NCBI RefSeq assembly: GCF_049309525.1
Contig: NC_133370.1
Location: 48,816,869-48,880,868, forward strand
From: Garra rufa
Lineage: Eukaryota > Chordata > Actinopteri > Cypriniformes > Cyprinidae
Reading direction: 5' to 3'
DNA: 64,000 nt
Shown here piece by piece: positions 56,241 through 64,000 of the stretch (position 1 is the stretch's first letter; every line of letters begins with the position of its first letter). The translations under genes were made by a program, and so were the position numbers. The notes beneath the pieces are model-generated. The model ran no database searches, was not told the DNA's origin, and worked only from the letters and a program-made list of their open reading frames with translations.

Positions 56241-58541
56241 TGTGACGAAAACGAGATGAGACAAAACGTAAATGTTGGTCATGTGACAATGAGTATAATT
56301 AAATGTATAATGCAATATTGTTGATGAATAAAAATGAGACTAAATGTGGTTTACAAAATAAAATCTATGCTAAAATGTCTCTTTATTTTCGTTGACGAAA
56401 ACGAGACAAAACTAAATGTTATAACGTTAGATTGATGTGTGCATGCCCAGTAGCCAGAGCTGTATCCCTTCTAGCCTAAACCGTGCAGACGCAGACGACG
56501 TCACTTTCTCAAGACACACTCGCCGCATTATCTAGAAGACGACTACAAACAAAGTTAAGTCTGACACAGATAAAGGGACAGATGGCCAGCCAGCCGGGGT
56601 TCGTCTTTGGGAGAAAAAGAAGAAACAATACACACATTTTATTTGCACTTTTTAGTAGTGATGGGAAAATGAAGCTTTTCGAAGCACAGAGGCTTTCCCC
56701 TCAACTGTATTGTAAAAAGGTACATTACTCGAAGCTTTTCAACCATTTTCAACACACTAATGACATCTTGTGGTCAAAGGTGGAAAAAGTTGCTTTTGCG
56801 TCTCAGATGTCCAAACGATTTTTGGACAGTTTCATAAAATAAATCAACTTGTGCTACGAAAGAAATAAAAAAAAAATATAAAAATGGCATTTTACTTACA
56901 CAAGGTATAAAACTAATCTGTAAATAAACTTATAAAAAAGAAAAAAAGAGACTAAAATACAATTTTCATTGACTAAAACTAGACTAAATGTCAGTTTTCG
57001 TCGACTAAAACTAGACGAAAATAGTCATGGATAATTCTGACAAAAATAAGGCTAAAATGCTCAGACTTTTAGTCGACTAAAACTTGACTAGACTAAAAAA
57101 AGTATGAACGTGACTAAAACTAATAAAAACTAAAATGACAGCTTCACACAAAGACTAGACTAAAACTAAAATTAAAATCGTCCGCCAAAAACAACACTAG
57201 TGTGAGATCAACCACAGATGGTGATAGAGAGACTAGTGTTGCTTTCGTCAATGAAAATTATGACTAAATATCGTCGTCAACGAACCTTCATTACGTGATG
57301 AAAACGAGACGAAACGTAAAGGCTGGTCATGTGACGATGACTATAATTAAATGTATAATGCAATATCATTGACGAATAAAAACAAGACTAAATGTGGTTT
57401 ACAAAATAAAATCCCATCAACTGTATGGTAAAAAGGTACATTACTCGAAGCTTTTCAACCATTTTCAACACACTAATGACATCTTGTGGTCAAAGGTGGA
57501 AAAAGTTGCTTTTGCATCTCAGATGTCCAAGCGATTTTTGGACAGTTTCATCAAATAAATCAACTTGTGCTGCGACAACCATAAGAAATAAAAATAAAAA
57601 TGGCATTTTTACTTACACAAGGTATAAATGAACTAATCTGTAAATAAACTTATAAAAAAATAAAAATAAAATAAAATTTTCACTAAAACTAAAATTAGAC
57701 AAAAATAGTCATGGATAATTCTGACAAAAATAAGGCTAAAATGCTCAGACGTTTAGTCGACTAAAACTTGACTAGACTAAAAAGAGTATGAACGTGACTA
57801 AAACTAATAAAAACTAAAATGACAGCTTCACACAAAGACTAGACTAAAACTAAAATTAAAATCGGCCGCCAAAAACAACACTAGTGTGAGATCAACCACA
57901 GATGGTGATAGACAGACTAGTGTTGCTTTCGTCAACGAAAATTATGACTAAATATCGTCGTCAACGAACCTTCATTACGTGATGAAAACGAGACGAAACG
58001 TAAAGGCTGGTCATGTGACGATGACTATAATTAAAAGTATAATGCAATATCATTGACGAATAAAAACAAGACTAAATGTGGTTTACAAAATAAAATCCCA
58101 TCAACTGTATGGTAAAAAGGTACATTACTCGAAGCTTTTCAACCATTTTCAACACACTAATGACATCTTGTGGTCAAAGGTGGAAAAAGTTGCTTTTGCG
58201 TCTCAGATGTCCAAGCGATTTTTGGACAGTTTCATAAAATAAATCAACTTGTGCTGCGACAACCATAAGAAATAAAAATAAAAATGGCATTTTTACTTAC
58301 ACAAGGTATAAATGAACTAATCTGTAAATAAACTTATAAAAAAAAAAAAATACAATTTTCACTATGTCAGTAAAATACTCATGGATAATTCTGACTAAAA
58401 TAAGACTAAAATGCTCAGACTTTTAGTCGACTAAAACTTGACTAGACTAAAAAGGGTATGAACGTGACTAAACCTAATAAAAACTAAAATGACAGCTTCA
58501 CACAAAGACTAGACTAAAACTAGCCGCCAAAAACAACACTA

Positions 58542-59986
58542 AGAGAGACAAAGGTTGCGTATAGTGCAGCTACTAGGCCTAATTATATGTTATGAATTCA
58601 GATGAAATAATTCATAGAATTAGTAATTCAGATTTCCCCTAATAATATATTTAATAATGCGTCAAGTCTAAATATTTGAAAGTTTAGCCAGACTTCATCT
58701 GCATGTCTTGAGAAAGCCGACAAGAGAGCTGTTCGAGCGTACGGTGCGCTCAGATGTTCAGGACTCGGCATGAAGCCTTTCTTTCATAGTGTGTGAAACA
58801 TGAAGCATTTGCTGCAGATATGCTGATGATTCACCACTAAGTGTTGATAATGTTATTCCTCCATCTTCCTCCATCCCCCTCCCCGTTGACTGGCTCTCAG
58901 AGCTCAGTTCAGCGCTGTGTGTAGGTGTTCATGTGTGGGTGAGCCCATATTCATTTCATGTTTGCATTTCAGCTTTTTCTCTGACAGGTACAAAGAAATC
59001 AAATTGTGAAATAATTAACAGTGTTTGGTCACTGATTGATAGAAATGTGTGAAAGGTACAAACTTATTATGACACGCACAAAACAAAATCAGTTTAGTAA
59101 GAAAATACCGTTAAGCCCGCGGAAGCTCACGTCGTGTTGGATGAGGATTATTTTTAAACACACTGTCCTATGGTTTAAACGCAGTACATGTTGTACTTTG
59201 TCCATTGATTGATCAGGAAGCTTTACATAAGTTCTTTTGAATCCCAGATTGAAAGCTCCCGTAAGACAAGCGGATGTTTATAAAAAGGCACAATAAAGCA
59301 GGCTCCTCTCTGTTCCTGTAGCCGATATGAAGGATTTGTTGATGCAAATCATGATGCACAATAGTACGGACGTGCTGCAGCTCTGGAGGCTACAGAAAGA
59401 TTCACAACCTTGAATTTTCACACCATTTACACCCCCGAGCAATGCTTTCATCCACTCACCCACTCACTCGCTCCACGGCTCGCTCTCTTTCTGACGCTCG
59501 CTTTTGCCTTTTTCCTCTTCCATACTGTAATTAATATTCTCTTATTCAAATTTATCCCTGAGTTCATGACTTTATAGGTTCCTCCTGAATATTAGCCATT
59601 GTCTTAGTGCTCACAGATACGGTCGTCTAATGTATTTGTCGCTGGGAAGGGCTCGCGCTCTAACAGCTCTCACTAATGTGCCCACTTCCCATTTCTTTTG
59701 TGAGGTTGTTCACATGACCTTTTAAATGCAGCACATATCTGACCTGCATGTGCCAAACATCCTACCCTGATATGTTATTCCTATTTTTTTATGGAATATT
59801 GTAATGCAATCTCTTCTGTTTTCTGATGATGTGTGGCAATAAACTCATGAAAACATGAGATCCAGCAATGATCCAATCAGTTCCAGATGGACAAAATCAC
59901 TTAATGCCCTACATTTTATTTATTAATTTTTTTCATTCATGAAGCTGTTTTGCTCAGATCTACCTCACAATAGGGATGAAAGGATG
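58542..59986. other. cacna1e: Intron 3 DNA, possibly single-copy
   Basis: Balanced composition with no repeat match in the window. No exon with flanking splice sites was recognised. It could include conserved intronic regulatory sequence, but nothing in a single sequence shows that. Confidence 0.4.
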
Positions 59987-60803
59987 CACTGCAAAAAGGG
60001 CTTATTTTACTTAGTGTTTTTGCCTTGTTTCTAGTCAAAATATCTCAGAATTCTTAAATTAAGATGCATTTACTAGATAAGCAAAATTACATAAGATATT
60101 TGTGACCCTGGACCACAAAACCAGTCATAAGGTTAAATTTTACAAAACTGAGATATATTCATCATATGAAAGCTCAATAAATAAGCTTTCTATTGATATA
60201 TGGTTTGTTAGGTATTTGGCTGAGATACATCTATTTGAAAATCTGAAATCTGAGGGTGCAAAAAAATCAAAATACTGAGAAAATCACCTTTAAAGTTGTC
60301 CAAATTAAGTTCTTAACAATGCATATTACTAATCAAAAATTACATTTTGATATATTTATAGTAGGAATTTTACAAAAAATCTTAATGGAACATGATCTTT
60401 ACTTAATTTCCTAATGATTTTTGGCATAAAAGAAAAATCAATAATTTTGACCCATACAATGTATTTTTGGCTATAGCTACAAATATACCCCAGCGACTTA
60501 AGACTGGTTTTGTGGTCCAGGGTCACATTTAGTCTTGTTTTAAGCAAAATGCACCACATTTAGTTTCCTCCCTCTTGTAACAAGACAATAATCTGCCAGT
60601 GGTGTAAGTAAAATATTCTTAAATCAGATAATTTTACTTATTTTAAGCAAGCTGCAGTTAGTTTAGTTTTTTTTTTTTTTTTTGCTCCTGGAAACAAGAC
60701 TAAATATTTTCTTGTTTAGTAAATGCAGCTTAATTTAAGAATTTTTAGATATTTTGACTAGAAACAAGACAAAAATACTAAGATAAGCCTTTTTTTTGCA
60801 GTG
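59987..60803. mobile_element. Palindromic CACTGCAAAAA MITE with an insertion
   Basis: CACTGCAAAAAGGGCTTATT at the left and AATAAGCC-like TAAGCCTTTTTTTTGCAGTG at the right form the ends. It is related to 11588-11972. The element is enlarged by the repeat at 60102-60526. Confidence 0.85.
60102..60526. mobile_element. GTGACCCTGGACCACAAAAC element inside a MITE
   Basis: The ends GTGACCCTGGACCACAAAAC and GTTTTGTGGTCCAGGGTCAC are exact inverted copies. ATTT occurs on both sides, possibly a short target duplication. It is more intact than the copies at 36172 and 50204. Confidence 0.9.
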
Positions 60804-61173
60804 TGGTTTCAACTCATTTGATGTTGATTTTTAAAATGATTTTGTTATTTTCCTGAGGTGCACTAATAATCTTTTTTTTTTGTTTCCTAATTTATATATA
60901 GAACTATGACATCACTTTGTAGGCCGATCAGCTTCTAGCATCACATTGGTTCCCTCGACAAAAGGCAATAGGATTTTTCCATAGGCATTTGGATTATCGC
61001 AAAAAATAAGCTCTGTGTTCAACCATAATTCATGAAACTTACACATTTTGTCCATCAAGACAATCCTCACAAAATAATATAACTTGTATGAATTTTGAAG
61101 CCTAAATACAAACGGTAGAACTAAAAATCTCGGTCGCTCGCCTTCAACGTCACCAGCGCCATATGCTTCCGAC

Positions 61174-62627
61174 CAGTGTGCGAATTATACCTTGACAATC
61201 GGGGGGTCAGCTTTTTATAGTTGTTTTTGTACAAGCGTGTACAAAATAGATATTGTGTGCAAAACTAATATATATGCGATATGTTAAATACTAGACATGC
61301 AGTTTGCTTTTCCAGCGAGCATTATCCAGGGTTTTCTACTGGCCCAATCGGGCCAGTGGTTCAGATTTTTACTTGCCCTGCCAAAATTTTCACTGGCTCA
61401 ACCAAACAAAAAAAAAAAAAAAAAGTTAATAGTTATTTTTTAGCCACATTTTAAATAATGTGTCAAAAGCCAAATATAAATGTATATTTCCTTAAATACA
61501 GTTGATAATTTAAAAAAATTATAATTGTGATGTAACTAAATTTATGCACAACAGTATGTCCAGGTTGATGGTCCCAGATCAGCAGTTAACTATAGCCTAC
61601 ATAAATGGAATACTCCTATTAAAGGAATGTTGTTGCAAAGAAGATTAAACAATATTAGTAAATAGAGTGTTATTAAGCAGAATTTTTGTTAAAAGTTTTG
61701 TTTTTACGTTGGTCGTCCAAGATTTTTTTACCTTTGTTTTTACCTTTTCGTATGTTTAATTAGGCTCAGAGGTGCCATGAGTGCAATCAAAAATCAAATA
61801 CATAAATTCATGTTATACAATTTTGAATACAGATATCTGCCAGCAGGTGGAGGCAAGAGACTGATTTAATTACTGAATCATATTATTCTTTTTGATTCGT
61901 TCGAACGGATGGTTCATACGGGAATAAAGCAAGTGACTCTTGAATTGGAAATTGAATCATTTCACTAGATTCGTTTAAAAACGCACGTTCATTCATAAAC
62001 GAAGCACCGCTGTGTTTGAATAGAGATGCGCAGCGGCTCAGTTGTCACTTGTTTCAGACCACTTTTGACGACGAAATAGCGCAAATCTATGTAAAGTAAA
62101 ATATATAAAGTAAAGTCTATGTATGGGAAACGCTGGGTAAGAAGGTCACATCCCTATTTGACTGATAAATTGATGATTATGAAAGATCGGGTTTACTCTT
62201 TGACTGTTTAACTTAGACGTCTAAATATAAAACCTGAGTGATGGGTGGTCTAATTTTACTTTACTTTTAGGCAATGTTTAAAAAGTTTATAATATATAGT
62301 ATATAAGTTCGTATAACAAGAAAAGGCGTCTTGAACACTCACCGTGTCTATCGGTAGGCTTCCTATTCAGCAGACTGAATTTTCCCGCTTAGGCTGCTGG
62401 GACGATTGGTATGAACCCTTATAGGGGTGGTCACAGGTTAATTTTATATTTATATGAATTTACTATTTTTACTATGAGTAATATTTAAGATACAGATCAG
62501 TGCGAACAATTTACCACTATTTACAAGGAAGACCCCCCTTACATCTTGTGTTTATGTCCTTCAGGGGGGATAAAGCATTAATTAGGGGGGTCAGACCCCC
62601 CCAAACCCCCCCGTAATTCGCACCCTG
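61174..62627. mobile_element. hAT-type element with perfect 8-bp TSD
   Basis: The left end CAGTGTGCGAATTATAC and right end GTAATTCGCACCCTG are inverted copies. CTTCCGAC is duplicated exactly at 61166-61173 and 62628-62635. At 1454 bp it has no transposase frame. Inside, GGCCCAATCGGGCCAGTG (about 61341) and a poly-A run suggest an older embedded repeat. G-rich tracts (GGGGGGTC) lie near both ends. Confidence 0.9.
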
Positions 62628-62635
62628 CTTCCGAC

Positions 62636-64000
62636 AACCTTTTTCAAACTTATTTTTAGAAACATGTTGAGTATAAAGGATTTACTCTGTGGATTAATTG
62701 TATTCCATGTTACGTGGAATAAATTCAAAACTAGAGCAAAAATAAAACTGAAATGAAACAATAATAATAAACAGTAAGGAGTGAATAAATTAAATAATCA
62801 TGACTAAGACATAAAAAAGCACCTATTTCGAAATAAGGTCCATTAAAAGTCAATAAATCATTGATTAATATGGATATTTAAAAAAAAAAAATCTAGTGCA
62901 TGAAATTATTAACAGTAGAGTGAGCAAGTTTTTGATTATGGTAAGATTACATTTATTTTAGTGAATAAAGTACCATGTTTCAGCTACCATTTTGTTACAG
63001 TGGTTGCACAAAATGTTATTTTATCCTTGCTTCTAGAAAATCCTCAATCTTTCTGTTTTCTAACAGCTTCAAGTGGCCGTAAACATTTGAGTTTAACGTG
63101 GCTTCAAGCACTATGCATCGGTAAAGTTTCACCACGATCATGTAAAGCCTGTAAATGTGGTGTTTACATGGAATAATTGTAATATGAATTTACCTAATGG
63201 TATAAACCCAGAGTCTCCACTGGTTACATCAGTAATAACGAGCATCTTCCATATTAAACTATTAGTTGCATCTCAGGGAAAGCAAAACAAACACACAACA
63301 ACAACAACAACGATGAAAAAACACTGTCGAATGAAAAATATGGGGAACTAACTTAGTTTGGTCATTCTACAGTTAATTCTACTACAAATTAGACAACTTT
63401 TAGAAAGTCACGAGTGGGATGTAACTGGTTGTACAATAAAACATGAAAGTATCTTGAGCTTGTTAACCACAGACATTTAACCAAAATCCCATTCAAAAAA
63501 CCCATTGACTTTTGGATGATGAAACCAGAAATGGTGCTAAAATGCTCGTGTCATAGTTCCCCCACTCTGTAATGGTATTTCTTCCTCTCTCTAATTTGAA
63601 CACACTGTGAGACTCAATGTAAATGCCCACTGTTGTGATTGGCTGACATCTTTGCATATGAAATGAGCATTACATGTGGAACTCCTGCATTTTTGCTTTA
63701 ACAGTCGCCAAGATGAACTAATGGTGAAAAGTGCTGATTATAGCATTATATTTAGAGCTCCTCTCGTTTCATCAAAGGTTGCAGCGCTGTAACACAGTCA
63801 TGTCTACTGAGCACACAATGCAGTCTCATGCATGCTTTCATCATAACTAATAATAGTGACAACATGATGCAAACATGAGACTTGTTGAGCAGTGGAAAGT
63901 GTGTCATTGATTATAGTGGGAGTTTTGGTGAAAATGCTGACAGAAAATCCACCGATTGTAAAGATAACCATCTTTGATCACTTTTTGTATACAAAATTAT
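62636..64000. other. cacna1e: Intron 3 DNA to window end
   Basis: AT-rich, no supported gene. The plus-strand frames 62961-63176 and 63157-63351 have no recognisable domain or splice context. Confidence 0.4.

Larger units (their letters stand above)
54646..58541. repeat. Four-unit tandem array of a composite hAT element
   Basis: Units begin TAGTGTTG at 54646, 55945, 57234 and 57918 and end CAACACTA at 55910, 57199, 57883 and 58541. Between units lies the same 34-bp linker (GTGTGAGATCAACCACAGAT and on to GAGAC), which is also the left flank of unit 1 with small changes. The last unit is followed by AGAGAGAC, and the base octamer before unit 2 and unit 3 is also AGAGAGAC, an 8-bp hAT-type duplication. 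Units 1 and 2 are about 1.27 kb and contain two nested elements; units 3 and 4 are about 0.63-0.65 kb. Confidence 0.92.
41796..64000 (+). other. cacna1e: cacna1e intron 3, partial
   Basis: It starts GTAAGTG and continues past the window end, so it exceeds 22 kb. Its content is mostly repeats, listed separately. Stretches without supported features are 41796-42424, 42669-43130, 48426-50203, 50634-51008, 51698-52447, 52641-54180, 58542-59986, 60804-61173 and 62636-64000. Confidence 0.85.

Noticed and set aside
55196..57631. Repeated 119-codon frames (MQTQTTSLSQ...)
   Set aside because: They occur in each long unit of the hAT array, span element boundaries and have no transposase motif.
41796..64000. 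Exon 4 of cacna1e (start of S4, DLRTLRAVRVLRPLK)
   Set aside because: I looked for it by eye in all frames listed and in the text and did not find it; it is presumably beyond the window.

Overview
This window is vertebrate nuclear DNA. The repeat families it carries are ones I associate with cyprinid (carp-like) fishes: Tc1/mariner elements, 8-bp-TSD hAT MITEs, TTAA-flanked elements with THAP remnants, and long CA arrays. Species cannot be told from the sequence. It has no bacterial-style operons; most open frames are accidental readings of repeats.

The one host gene is the 5' end of a plus-strand voltage-gated calcium channel alpha-1 subunit, best matched to Cav2.3/R-type (cacna1e). Three coding exons are visible: 22905-23113, 40278-40383 and 41656-41795. 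They join in frame to encode the cytoplasmic N-terminus and domain I segments S1, S2 and the start of S3. Intron 1 (23114-40277) has no GT-AG borders. It begins ATATCCTTT, has a branch-site-like TTTGCCTTGAC and ends in AC, as a U12-type AT-AC intron does. Intron 3 runs past the end of the window, so the gene is partial here.

Layout. 1-22.3 kb is upstream DNA: a foldback repeat (727-2690), a mobile-element-like unit carrying a 31-bp minisatellite (3747-6703), nested MITEs, a CA-rich tandem array (8.4-9.5 kb), a GC-richer island beside a 500-N gap (14915-15414), and a nested stack of THAP element, old Tc1 and younger Tc1 (17.5-21.5 kb). The younger Tc1 keeps an open DD34E transposase frame. 22.4-22.9 kb should hold the cacna1e 5' UTR and promoter.

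Intron 1 (23-40 kb) is filled with MITEs, TTAA-flanked elements, a broken Tc1 (32102-33643) and a Tc1 deletion derivative. Intron 2 carries a small hAT MITE close to the exon 3 acceptor. Intron 3 (41.8 kb to the end) carries an AT-rich minisatellite split by an LTR retrotransposon with a proline-rich gag-like ORF and a perfect 5-bp TSD (44316-47696). Further on are a four-unit tandem array of a composite hAT element (54646-58541) and another hAT element with a perfect 8-bp TSD (61174-62627).

I found no new multi-gene system. The most informative points are the AT-AC intron, the gag-only LTR element, the flank-plus-transposon tandem array, and the layered insertions that give relative ages.
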